Assembly (NCBI RefSeq): GCF_022539315.1
Contig: NC_066316.1
Location: forward strand, 8,137,501 to 8,201,500
Reading direction: 5' to 3'
Source of the DNA: Serinus canaria
Lineage: Eukaryota > Chordata > Aves > Passeriformes > Fringillidae
DNA: 64,000 nt
Part shown: positions 42,401 through 51,346 of the stretch, piece by piece
Numbering within the stretch: position 1 is the first letter of the stretch
Layout of the letters: each line of letters starts with the position of its first letter
Position numbers and translations under genes: made by a program
The notes under the pieces: generated by a model
What the model was told of the DNA's origin: nothing
Database searches by the model: none
Seen by the model: only the letters and a program-made list of their open reading frames with translations

Positions 42401-42928
42401 CCCCACAACTAAGAAGTCTTATTCAAAAGCGGAATTACCAGAAATTCTAGAGCATTTTGCTTCTGTGTGAAAGACACAGACACTGTGGTGATGGGTATCA
42501 CTGTAAACCTGAACAGACAGTTGGCCCACACAGTTTCAACTCCAGGGAGGAAATAAATTCTCCCTCAGGCTCATGTAAACCATGGGAAACCTCCAGCACC
42601 CAGGGAAGCTGTGCTGAAGAAAAACTGAGGCTCGTAACCACGTGTCAGCAGAAGGCTGCAGTCCACGGATGTATTTTAAGCAAGCTGGCAGGCAGCTTTG
42701 CAGCACCAGGGAAGCTCAGCAAGGACCGTGCACAATGAAACAGGTACCACTACTCTCTCAGAGAGAGGATTTTCCAGCTAGGAACCCCCCTTCCAAATCT
42801 GAAAGCTTTTCACGTGAGGGAAAGCAAGCACCACTGAGCAAGTGCAAAGTTTCTCTAGAGAACTCTGCCTTGGAGCAGGGATGCCGCCACCCTTCACCCC
42901 ACCTCCCCAGGGCTGCTGCAAGACTCAC

Positions 42929-43837
42929 CACTCGGGGTTTCTGCTGGTCCAGGGTCTGCAGGAAGGCGGGGGTCTGGTCCAGGGTGCGCTCGGGGTCACT
43001 GGAGATGTCCTCCTCGGACTCCTCCCAGGACGAGGAGAAGCCAGTGGAAGATGCAGAGGATGATGAGAGCTTCCGGACGGGCAGGCTGCCAGGGGGCACG
43101 GCGCCCGCCTCCTCCTCCGGGCCCCCCAGGTCTGTGACAATGACGGCAGGGATGCTCCCACCGATGGCTGGGTGCTGGCCCTTCAGTCCTGTGGGAACCA
43201 CCACCACCTCCTCCTGCCGTGCTGCAGGCCCTGACTGCTCCAGGGGGCTGCTGCTCTCTGCCAGCTCCACCGTCATCCCTGGCCTCCCGGCGGGCTCTGC
43301 AGTGCTCAGACAAACCTGCTCCCCACCAGCACCGGGGGCCTCACTCTCTCCGTGGGCTCGGGGCCGGGGTCCAGTTGCGAGTCCCAGCCCTGGTGCTGTG
43401 GGGCTGGCCGAACGGGGCCGGGCTAGCCGGGGGCTCCGGGGCGGCTGGGCCGCAGAGCTGTGCGCCTGGATGTGTGCCTCGAAGAGCCCCACTTTCTGGT
43501 TCACCTGCACGTTGTGCAGCTCCCGCTGGAGCTGCCGTGCCATGGGCGGCCCTGGCTGCGCCTCTTCGCCCCGGCTGCCCCGCCGCCCCCCGGGGCTGCC
43601 AGGCTGCCTCAGGGGCTCCTCAGGAAGGGGGAAGAGGAAAGCGGGGCCGCAGCGCGGGGAGCGGGGCGGCACCGGGGCCGGGCTGAAGACAGGGAGCGAG
43701 CGGCAGCCGCCGGGAGTCTCCGGACCCATGGGCAGCACTTGTCCGGGAGGAGGCGGCGTCTTGCTCCCGCCGCTTGTCACCTCGCTGTTGCTATTCATCA
43801 TCACCAAGCTATTGAGCGCATAGCAGTACACGGCCAT
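42929..43837 (-). CDS. ITPKB: ITPKB first coding exon, N-terminal 303 codons (partial gene)
   Basis: Inositol-trisphosphate 3-kinase B phosphorylates Ins(1,4,5)P3 to Ins(1,3,4,5)P4, ending the calcium-release signal and making a second messenger important in lymphocytes. This exon encodes only the N-terminal regulatory part. Residues 1-12 ([12 protein letters not shown]) match the ITPKB start. Residues 103-140, with [15 protein letters not shown] and [10 protein letters not shown] followed by PRSPRLAR, match the F-actin-binding block. Residues 229-303 hold [10 protein letters not shown], the [16 protein letters not shown] serine tract, [13 protein letters not shown] and [11 protein letters not shown], which lead into the calmodulin-binding and kinase region. 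The start ATG has A at -3 and G at +4. The exon ends in phase 0 at CGA GTG followed by GTGAGT. As I recall human ITPKB, the equivalent exon is about twice as long; here the linker at residues 143-228 is short. The kinase exons are not in this window. The identity is secure; the intact downstream gene is inferred. Confidence 0.96.
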
Positions 43838-43991
43838 AGTAGTCAGCCGGGGAGCACAGGGGGGCCGTCGCCACTGCCGCCTCGGCGCTCAGGCTCTGCG
43901 GGGCTGCCCGGGGTCTCTGCACGACGGGACCAGGAGCATCGCCAGCAGGAGAACGGGGAGCTGGGCTGGCCCTGCTGGCCCGCAGCTCCAT
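43809..43991 (-). CDS. uORF 2 overlapping the ITPKB start, 60 codons plus stop
   Basis: An ATG at 43991, 13 nt inside exon 2, opens a frame of 60 codons ([15 protein letters not shown] and onward) that runs past the main ATG at 43837 in another frame and stops at TAG 43809, an overlap of 29 nt. The context is weak (T at -3, G at +4), so many ribosomes could scan past. An overlapping upstream frame prevents simple reinitiation at the main start. It may be purely regulatory or unused. Confidence 0.4.
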   Translation of the reverse strand: MELRASRASPAPRSPAGDAPGPVVQRPRAAPQSLSAEAAVATAPLCSPADYYGRVLLCAQ

Positions 43992-44003
43992 AAAACGGGA
44001 CAG
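43838..44003 (-). other. ITPKB: ITPKB exon 2, 5' untranslated part and splice acceptor
   Basis: On the minus strand a pyrimidine-rich tract ending TTCTCTCTCCTCAG abuts position 44003, giving a good acceptor. The next 166 nt are GC-rich leader up to the ATG at 43837. This leader contains two upstream ATGs (43991 and 43939), listed separately. The acceptor is a sequence-based call and no transcript was available. Confidence 0.8.
43889..43939 (-). CDS. uORF 3 in ITPKB exon 2 leader, 16 codons plus stop
   Basis: An ATG at 43939 with G at -3 and C at +4 opens a frame of 16 codons ending in TGA at 43889, 51 nt upstream of the main start. It lies wholly in the leader and is nested within the coordinates of the overlapping 60-codon frame but in another frame. 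Function is unknown. Confidence 0.35.
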   Translation of the reverse strand: MLLVPSCRDPGQPRRA

Positions 44004-45424
44004 CTGAGGAGAGAGAAGCAGTGAGAGTAGTTGTGCGCCCTCCCTTAGCTCACCATGCAGCTGGGCACACAGCGTGCCAGACTCTTCCCTTCCTGTGCGC
44101 CCCTCCCACCTGCATGCATGCCCAGTGTGCCACCCGTGGGGACGCGGGCCAGCCATCAGAAGGATCTGAGTGAAAGGGAAGTCAGGTTTGCGGCTGCTTC
44201 CCCTCTTCCCTGCCTTCCCTGCCCCCTCTCCAGGTTGCCTGTCGACACAGCTGCAGCAGCAGTGTCCGACAGGACAGACAGCCAGCAGCCATTCCCACAA
44301 GAGAATAAGAGAATTACTGTTAATTGGTGTGAACTAAAAGTTGGCAGCTTTCAAGAGTTCATCCCAAAACCTGGCATTTTCTAAAGGGAGATAAAAACTC
44401 CAAACAATTTAAATTTGTCACCCTGCAGTCTGTCACCTACAGCAAGACCAAGTTCTCAGGAATGGATTTATGTTATATGATACATGGGACGACTCCCTGC
44501 TTGCACTGTTTTGTATGGTACAGGGTCACATCTCAAGTTAGTCCCCTAAGTTACCATGTGCAACAACAGGGCTTTGCACATCTTCATCTTCATCTTGAAT
44601 ACCCTGGCTAAATGTGCCTTCCCTGTGCAAATCTGCTGTCCGGGATACTGAAGGCTGCAAATGCCTCCAAGTCACAGCCTGGACTCCACATGCAGAGATG
44701 TGCAATGCTGTTTGTTCTGCCGAGTGTGTGACTGTGCACACACATGAGAGAGGCGCTGCTTTTGGAGGGGGGTCTCTGTGCCCCTGTGCATGTCAGTGTG
44801 CTTTCCGTCATCTCCTGTTTGCTCCATGTGCCCTGGAGTTGCAGTCCCCATCCCGTGCCGGGCCATGGGCGCTCCTGAGATCCGCACAAACGCACTGCCC
44901 ACATGAGAGTACAAACTTGTTTACACACAGTGCGCTAACTTTGGCTGTGGGTCTACATGCCTCTGGAAGCACTCGTGCGCGATGCTATCAGCGGCATCCC
45001 TGTGCGTCCCCCTGTGAGGCTCCTGACAGGTAAATGCCCTCAAGTCCAAGCGCAGTCCCAACTGACGGTGTGACCAAAGGGCTTCCCATCCCTCCAGGCA
45101 CTGCTTGCAGGCAGTGCGAGGCTCAACAGAGCCCAGGCAGCGCGGACAGCCACTCTTTGCAGGGATCCCCGGCACAGCAACGCTCCCAGCGCTCGGGCTC
45201 GGCTGCCAAGAGAGCACCGGCACAAGGTGCTCGGCCAGACTTCGGGTGTGGGACAGCCCGCTCGACCCCGGGGCAGCACCCTGCCCCTCTGCCCGCCCCC
45301 AGAGCGCCCTTTCCTCCCCGCGGGGCCCGGCTGGCCCCCGCACCGCCCCCGGCGCGGCTGCCGGAGATCCCCCGGCGGAGGGGCGGCCGCGACCCCCCCG
45401 CCTTTCCCCGCGGCCGCTGCTTAC
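44004..45424 (-). other. ITPKB: ITPKB intron 1
   Basis: This 1,421-bp interval lies between the GTAAGC donor at 45424 and the CTCCTCAG acceptor at 44004. Its ends are GC-rich, while the middle (about 44.3-44.95 kb) falls to ordinary composition. No repeat or other gene was recognised in it. Long frames on either strand near the island ends reflect GC-rich composition. Confidence 0.65.
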
Positions 45425-45449
45425 CTGGGGTCGGGATCCGCGCCCGCCC

Positions 45450-45506
45450 TCAGTGCGCGCCGCCCGGCAGCGCCCGCCGGCGGCCACGGGGCGCTGCCGA
45501 AACCAT
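45450..45506 (-). CDS. uORF 1 in ITPKB exon 1, 18 codons plus stop
   Basis: An ATG at 45506 in strong context (G at -3, G at +4) opens an arginine- and alanine-rich frame, MVSAAPRGRRRALPGGAH, that stops with TGA at 45450, 25 nt before the exon 1 donor. It would be present in any transcript starting upstream of 45.51 kb. A terminating upstream frame like this usually lowers translation of the main frame. Whether ribosomes use it is unknown. Confidence 0.45.
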   Translation of the reverse strand: MVSAAPRGRRRALPGGAH

Positions 45507-45703
45507 CGCCGCGGGGCTGCCGGGACTCCCGCTCCCTCCGCGGCTCCGAGCGCCTCTCCTCGCCCCGGGGCGGGCCGGCCGTGCCGGGCTCTGCCCCTCC
45601 GCGCCTCGGCGGCCGAAGCTGCGCAGGCAGCTCCGCGCTCCGGGCAGCTCCGCGCCGCGGCCCCGGCGCCCGCTCCCGGTGCGGCTGGAAAGGCGGAGAG
45701 AGC

Positions 45704-45729
45704 AGGAGGAGGAGGAGGAGGAGGAGGAG
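45704..45729. repeat. (AGG)n simple repeat in ITPKB promoter or leader
   Basis: Eight to nine AGG units on the plus strand appear as CCT units in the ITPKB sense strand. The tract continues as imperfect purine-rich sequence to about 45.79 kb. If transcribed it would give a pyrimidine-rich leader; the purine strand could form non-B DNA. Confidence 0.9.
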
Positions 45730-45828
45730 AGGGAGAGGAGCGGCGAAGAGGAGGAGAGCGGAGGGAGGGGGGTAGGAGAGCAGGAAGGAAGTTGTGAGTC
45801 TGTCTGGGGTTGAACTCAGCGGAACAAG

Positions 45829-45927
45829 TTTTTTTTTTTTTCTCTTCTCGCTCGGCTCAGGCTGGAGGGAAATACTGAAAAAAAAAAAAGTTTCCATTGT
45901 TAACTAAGAAAAAAAAAAAAAAAAAAA
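45829..45927. repeat. T13, A12 and A19 runs inside the promoter island
   Basis: Three homopolymer runs sit within 100 bp: T at 45829-45841, A at 45878-45889 and A at 45909-45927. They interrupt the CpG island. Poly(dA:dT) tracts disfavour nucleosomes and often mark promoter-depleted regions; that role here is inferred. Confidence 0.85.
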
Positions 45928-46740
45928 CCAACGCAACACCGTCGCCGTGCTTTGGTGGCTGGGCTGTGGGTTCAAGACACACAAGGCATTTTCCACCCGC
46001 GGCCGCTGCGTGCGGTGCGGGCCCGGCAGAGCCCCCGGTCAGCCCCGGCACCGCCCGCCCGGGGGGGCATCCCCCGCCTCGCCTCCGCATCCCGGCCCCG
46101 CAGCGCTGCCGGCCGCTCCAGTCCTCCTCGGGGCACAGCGACCAAGGCAAAGGGTGGTGCCGGCAGCGCCAGCAGCGCGCAGCCTTAGGCCACCCGCGTC
46201 CCCCGGCAGCCTGCTCGAAGGCACGGACTAACACAGCCATTTCCCCCGGCATCCCCCTTGCCCAGGCAGCACGGCTCAGTCCTGATGCTTCTCTGCGTGT
46301 TGGTCATTTCATTCACACGAGCCTGAGGCTGGCACAAAGCCCTCCCTGCCGGGTTGCGTGGCTTTGGGTGAGCACATCCCAAGGGAGGGAAGATGACCCC
46401 TACATCTCTCTAGAGGGTCGATGGCACTTTGATTTGCTGTGGTGTTGCCCCAGGTTTAAGCAGGGCTGCAGTGTCCTCGTTCAGGACACTGCCCATCCTT
46501 TTTGATTCATGGAGGGACGCAGTGCTTTCTCAGCTCCTGCAGCCCCCAGGCTCGGGTCCTGCTTGGCAGGAGAAGCAGGCTCTTGGCTGTGATACAGCCT
46601 GAGTTCTGTATCAAGATAACCCATTGGAAATAGTTGTCTGTACGTCAGCACTTTAGGAGAGCAGGCTGTCCGATTCACTCTCAAAGCAGTAGTCAAGGTC
46701 AAACCGAGATGGCAGTTTTGGGGTTGATCTGGACTGGCCA

Positions 46741-46778
46741 AAGGAAAAAAAAAAAAAGAAAAGAAAAAGAAAAAAAAA
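46741..46778 (+). repeat. A-rich low-complexity tract
   Basis: Thirty-eight bases of almost only A, broken by a few G, lie about 0.5 kb upstream of the promoter island. Confidence 0.9.
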
Positions 46779-46813
46779 CAGCAATTTGCCTCTGCTAGGA
46801 TTTCACAGCTAGG

Positions 46814-46836
46814 AATTTCCCCTAGCGAGGGAAATT
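46814..46836. repeat. Inverted repeat, 8-bp arms, 7-nt loop
   Basis: AATTTCCC, loop CTAGCGA, then GGGAAATT lies about 0.6 kb upstream of the ITPKB promoter island. It could be chance. Confidence 0.8.
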
Positions 46837-49800
46837 GATGTCACAGCAGATCAGCTTTTCTGTAATTAAGACATAACGTCTAGAGCATAAACGGGGGCAG
46901 AGAGGTCTCCGAATTGGCAGAAGGTGTGGACTACCAATCCCACAGCAGGCAGGCAGGCAGAGACACCCAAAATGAGCTTATGTTTGTTTTTCCAGTAAGA
47001 GGAACGCTATTTTGAATTCAGTGCAGGAAAAGAAATTTATAGACTCTTTCCACTCCAGTTAGTTTCCTCACAGTCTGTGCTTAGTCGGGAACTAGTCTTT
47101 GTGAAATAAAGTATGAGATCAATCTCTCTGAGAAAAGTGACCCTGCTCAGTATAATGGCACTATTCATGGCATAAGCTTACCCCCGTGTGCAAATATCTG
47201 CAGATTCTGGTCATCTGTTGCTCACATTCCCTCGTGTCTGCATACACACATCAAAAAGTAGGAACATTTGAAAGAAAGAATAAATCCAGGAATACAGGCA
47301 GATAAACAGGTAGGTTCTTTTTTTAAACAGCTGCACTGTGCTATGCTGATAGCATCTGCAAGTACTTGGAGGCATTACTGCACATCTGTGTGTGGATGTT
47401 TTGACCATTCTTTGGGGTTGTTGAAAAATATTTATACCACTGTAGCCACAATGTGTGCTTGAAGTCCCACCCTTTAAGTCCTACAAATTCAAATACCATC
47501 AAAGATTCATCCTCTCAGAAGAGACAAAGGAGCAGTGAATTCACTAGGGCACGTTTACAGATACAAAAGTCCCTCAAGGGAGACCTGGCCTTAAAATGTG
47601 GCAGCAATTTTGTCAAGTAAAAGAGCTAGAGCTGTTCTGTGGGCATTATACGCAATGACAAGTTCTGTTTATAAAGGAAGGGGCTAATAAAAGTGCAAAA
47701 AGGAAAAGAAAGTCTAGGGCTAAGTCTTTGACTGTTCAGAACCAGTAGGTACATGAAAGAAATAATTGTTTCCAGACAGCAGCCAGGCAGCAGTCCACAT
47801 TGTGTAGTGAAGAAAGAGCAGACAGCTTTTAGCACACTTGTTTCCATTCAAAGGGAAACCAAGTGTTTGAGGTTAGCCTAAATGGAAAACACAACTGATA
47901 CAGGTTGCTAGTCCAATCCAGGGACAAGGATGGAAGCAAGAGAAGAGAAAAGTTGCTTTCACAGACCCAGACCCTGGGCACTAGTACTGCTGTAGTTACT
48001 TGATGTTGCTGAGGAGCCTTCTCTGTGGCTTTGGCAGTGTTGCCTTAGGTGCTGTACAAAGAGAACAAAAAGATCGTTCCACTCTGACTCTCTCAGTGCA
48101 CATTCTTCAAGTAAAACTCCAGTGCTGGGTGTTAAAAGATCTTGCTTCTCCTTAAGCTATGGTCTTAATTTAAATTTATACTTCCTGCTTCCAAAGAAAA
48201 TCATTACAGTGCTTAAGGATACTGAAACAGGCTGGGTTAGGGCAAACAGCTGGATCCAGCCAACTTTCGTCTTGTCCTTATTCAAGGGAGTGGAGCCATT
48301 AAAATGAACAGGATCTTCCACTTAGGAGGGGCACATATCCACTGCAGAATGTATTTAGCCTGAAATAAAGTGAGGACAGACACTTAGAGAAGGGCATGGA
48401 GCTCTCCTGACTGTGTAACATCTCCCACTGACACACTGGGTGAGAGGGATTTAGGGAAAGAAATTCCACAGCTGTCAAAGTTAATGGCCTCCCAGCACCT
48501 CTGTGTACTCGAAGGGAGACACGTTAATTACCATGTTTCATGGAAAATTAGTTGTTCTCAGTGTGCTCACTGTGCCCCATGAGCAGCAAGGGTGGCTCAG
48601 CTGTGCTGGGGCTGCTGATCCCTGCAGGGTGGAGGCTTTTTGTAGGAGTGATGGGGCAGCCCTGCCAAGTGGCATCCAGTGGGAGGAACAGGAGACCAAT
48701 ACAGTGCTGGTGACCCTCTCTTTTTTACATTCTCTTCCCGCGGAGTTGAGGTCCTGGTCAGCATGTACTGAACTGAAGAAGAACCTCTTCCCCAATCCAA
48801 ACCAAAGTAACAGGTAAAAAAACCAAATCCAAAACACCTACTAAAACAAGATCCTGTACTGCAGAATTACCTCATTCTCTGGAGAAGAGAGGTATTTGAC
48901 CATAATTGCATGGTCATTGTAATCACTTGAATCCTTGAAGACACGTAATTAATGTGGTGTAGGCCACACTTTAAAGCTAGATGGACCACAATCAATCCAG
49001 TTGTAAAAAAAACCCAGAAAAAATAATAAAAATTCAATAAAAAAACAGCTACAATCCTCAAGTGCCCTCCTCGATCCATTCTTTCTTTATTATAAGATTC
49101 ATTTTTTAAATTATTACTCCCTGTCATGTTTTGGACTGGTTGGGCAAAACAGCCTTCCCTGTGTTTCAAAGATGAGTTGTCCAGACTGTCACCGTTCATC
49201 CCATCCAGCATCAGAACTGTCAGCACCCTTGCAGTGGAAATCAGTGTCTGACAGCATTTCCTCACCAGTAAGTTGAATCTTAGGCTTATGTAAAATAAAG
49301 ACATTAATGGATAAATGCAGAGTAAAGTCAACAGATCGACTTTGTGTTCATGCCAGCATGACAGAGAATAAATCTGGCTAACATTTTACAAGAAAATGAC
49401 CCACAGAAGACACAAGTGAAAACATGACACTGAATTATGTGCTGAGAATTGCCTCTGTTCAGGCAGGTGGCTGTCACAGGTATGGCACACGTCTGCCCTG
49501 TCTGGGCTGGCAGAGGAAACAGTGAATGTCACTGAGAAAAGGCCTCTGGATGCTCATCTTGCACTGACCCTTTTGCCTTCCTTCAGTGGTAAAACAGGTC
49601 AGAGAGAAGCTGGTTTTCCCAGCTCTCAGTGACCTCTCAGCTGGGTTATCCAGTCATCTTCTCCCTTCCCGCTATCCCACAAGAACACACATAATGGCAG
49701 AATTAAGCAGTGACTGGTTAACATTCCCTGTGCCAGCTCCTGTCCAGGGAACAAGAACACAGGGCTCTGCAAAGACACCTGTAGCAGGTCACTGTGATTT

Positions 49801-50467
49801 AGGGCAGTCTTTGTACTGCACCTACATCTGCCTGAGCTTGCACGTCCTCCCAGAGCACAAAGGAACCAGTTTTGTTCCCTGGGAGCCTCCTCCACGCATT
49901 CCTGGCTGAGCCTCGCCCTGTGCTGCAGCAAGATTGAGACTACAGCTCAGCACAGGCAGGAAAGGCAGCCAAAGATCTCAGTGATCCGTTCCAGGCTCTG
50001 CCCCTGCTGTGCCCTGGGGCCTGAGCAGTGAGGGGGCTGCCCACCTGCAGAACAGGCAGGATGGACTGAGACATCCTGTGTCTTCTGGGGACTTCATGTC
50101 GGCCTGCCTGAAGGCTGATACACATCTGGGAGCCTTGAGAGAAGGGATACCTGCATACCACGTGTACATGCCTCTGAAAAATGTGTATTTTATGATTGGC
50201 TTTTCACAAATATTGAAATGAATATTATATGTGCTGTGTTAGAAAGTAATGTTGTATTAATTCTCTTAAGTAGTCTGTTAAATAGAGTTTTAGGTTATAT
50301 CATAATGTTAAAATAGAAACTCTGCTATGTAGGATACTTTTTTTTTCTAAAGAAAGGACTTGCATTGAGATGGCAGCCACAGGACACCTAAATCTTTCAG
50401 AGAGAATTTATTGCTCCATTATCAGAAGAAATTAACTTCTTCCCACCTTGCTGAGGCTTGAAGATGC

Positions 50468-50795
50468 TGTTAGGATTCAGAGGAAGAAGCTGACACTGCC
50501 CAGACAGAATCCTGCGTTTGAATGGAATTTATTCATCATGGATGAGGTGTATGAATATGCAACAGGCTGTTGTTTTTAAGGGTTAATCCTCTGTTAACGT
50601 GGGTCCTTTTTCGGGCTTGTGCTGCCCAGAAAGAGGTACCCGGACTGGCTGTAACTCTTTGTTTCTATTGTCTCATATTGTCCCAATCCTAATTGTCTAA
50701 ATTATTATTACTCAAATTGTATTACTATTTTTATAACCATTTTATTATTATTAAACTTTTAAAATCTTAAAAACAAGTGACTGGCATTTTTCACA
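50468..50795 (+). mobile_element. Solo LTR of a passerine-type endogenous retrovirus, 4-bp target duplication
   Basis: The element starts TGTTAGGATTC and ends GGCATTTTTCACA, giving TG...CA ends, and is flanked by ATGC at 50464-50467 and 50796-50799. Inside are segments I recognise from songbird LTRs: ATGAATATGCAACAGGC, GGGTTAATCC, GTTAACGTGGGTCC, AAAGAGGTACCCGG, and an AT-rich 3' part with ATTAAA near 50750. Length is 328 bp. No internal retroviral genes adjoin it, so recombination has left a solo LTR. A 4-bp duplication suggests an ERV1-like integrase, but the duplication is short and could be partly chance. Confidence 0.75.
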
Positions 50796-51324
50796 ATGCC
50801 CAGCACACACATGCAGAGCTTCAGTGCTGAGCTAAGAACATCAGTTTGCCTCACAGGCTTCAGGATTTGCAGAACTGTTACAGAGCTCAAGAGATTGAGA
50901 AGTATGTATGGAAAATATTATGCATAGTGCATTACTCCTACAAGGAGTTATGTACACACAGTATAGGCAAGAATGTTTAGGAACTCTTGAACAAGCACAG
51001 GATATGACATTTCCTCTCAATGCAATTCCTATATGGCTGTGGTACCTTTCCTCCAGCTGGTAAACTCCCCAGGGTGAGGATGTGAAGGCCTGATGTGAAA
51101 ATTTGGTTTTTATGTCTGGGTATGGCCAGCAGTTTCAGTGCCACCCTTCCTGTTTTTTCTGGATTCCAGGGAAGAGTCAGCTTTGCAGCTGGTGTGTGCC
51201 ACAGCTGTGGTCCTCTGGGCTGCAGCAGGGCTTTGCATAGGCACTTTGGCTCAGAGCTGCTATTTGCAGATAATAGGAATATAAACATGTGCATGTTTGG
51301 CGAATAACTCATGATTTGGCATAA

Positions 51325-51346
51325 TTTTTTTTTTTTTTTTTTTTTT
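51325..51346 (+). repeat. T22 homopolymer
   Basis: An uninterrupted run of 22 T in intergenic DNA. On the minus strand it reads as an A tail, but no retroposed gene was recognised next to it. Confidence 0.95.

Larger units (their letters stand above)
26791..42757. other. Intron 2 segment without recognised gene
   Basis: Mostly AT-richer non-coding DNA with the CTCF-like motif and A/T homopolymers. Blocks at about 28.42-28.90 kb and 34.38-34.78 kb are low-repeat, low-CpG sequence of the sort often seen in conserved non-coding elements. GC rises again at about 39.65-40.5 kb. No kinase exon of ITPKB was recognised. Confidence 0.6.
1..42928 (-). other. ITPKB: ITPKB intron 2, running off the left edge
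   Basis: The coding exon ends at a GTGAGT donor at 42928. I looked on the minus strand for the next exons, which should encode SKSWRKIKNMVHW, the [21 protein letters not shown] kinase motif and MQWRETISSTATLGF, and recognised none. The simplest reading is that the whole interval is intron and that the kinase exons lie further left. Human ITPKB also has a very long intron after its large coding exon. A small divergent exon could have been missed by eye. Confidence 0.7.
45425..45800 (-). other. ITPKB: ITPKB non-coding exon 1 (5' end approximate)
   Basis: On the minus strand the GC-rich island ends in CCGACCCCAG followed by GTAAGC, a near-consensus donor, so the exon's 3' end is 45425. Human ITPKB also has a non-coding first exon within a CpG island upstream of the large coding exon. 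The transcription start cannot be fixed from sequence. The purine/pyrimidine boundary near 45.7-45.85 kb is a plausible place, and 45800 is only a guess. A short upstream reading frame lies in this exon. Confidence 0.65.
42930..46240. other. CpG islands across ITPKB exons 1 and 2
   Basis: Two CpG-dense blocks are visible: about 42.95-44.0 kb over the coding exon, and about 45.2-46.24 kb over exon 1 and the promoter. A less GC-rich gap lies at about 44.3-44.95 kb. The composition stands out sharply from the flanking DNA, which is CpG-poor. Exact limits would need a sliding-window calculation. Confidence 0.8.
45640..46240 (-). promoter_or_regulatory. ITPKB: ITPKB CpG-island promoter region
   Basis: The sequence is very CpG-dense from about 45.2 to 46.23 kb, interrupted by A and T runs at 45.83-45.93 kb. 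It contains GC-box-like CCGCCC/GGGCGG elements and no clear TATA box at a supportable distance, as expected for a CpG-island promoter of a widely expressed gene. It lies directly upstream of exon 1. The GC-rich arm at 45.94-46.24 kb extends beyond the likely start, so divergent transcription is possible. Confidence 0.65.
46241..50467. other. Upstream intergenic segment without recognised gene
   Basis: DNA upstream of the ITPKB promoter with an A-rich tract and a small hairpin in the first 600 bp. No exon or repeat family was recognised. In human the neighbour on this side is PSEN2, far upstream; nothing resembling it was seen. Confidence 0.55.

Noticed and set aside
42642..43823. 393-codon plus-strand open frame opposite the ITPKB exon
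   Set aside because: It is antisense to a clearly conserved coding exon. GC-rich coding DNA lacks stop codons on the opposite strand, and the predicted protein has no recognisable motif.
45034..45813. Plus-strand frames of about 180-260 codons over exon 1 and intron 1
   Set aside because: CpG-island composition keeps several frames open at once. The products are proline-, arginine- and alanine-rich with no domain.
45857..46252. 131-codon minus-strand frame ending in phenylalanine-rich sequence upstream of exon 1
   Set aside because: It spans the promoter island and reads through homopolymer A/T runs; no transcript or conserved motif supports it.
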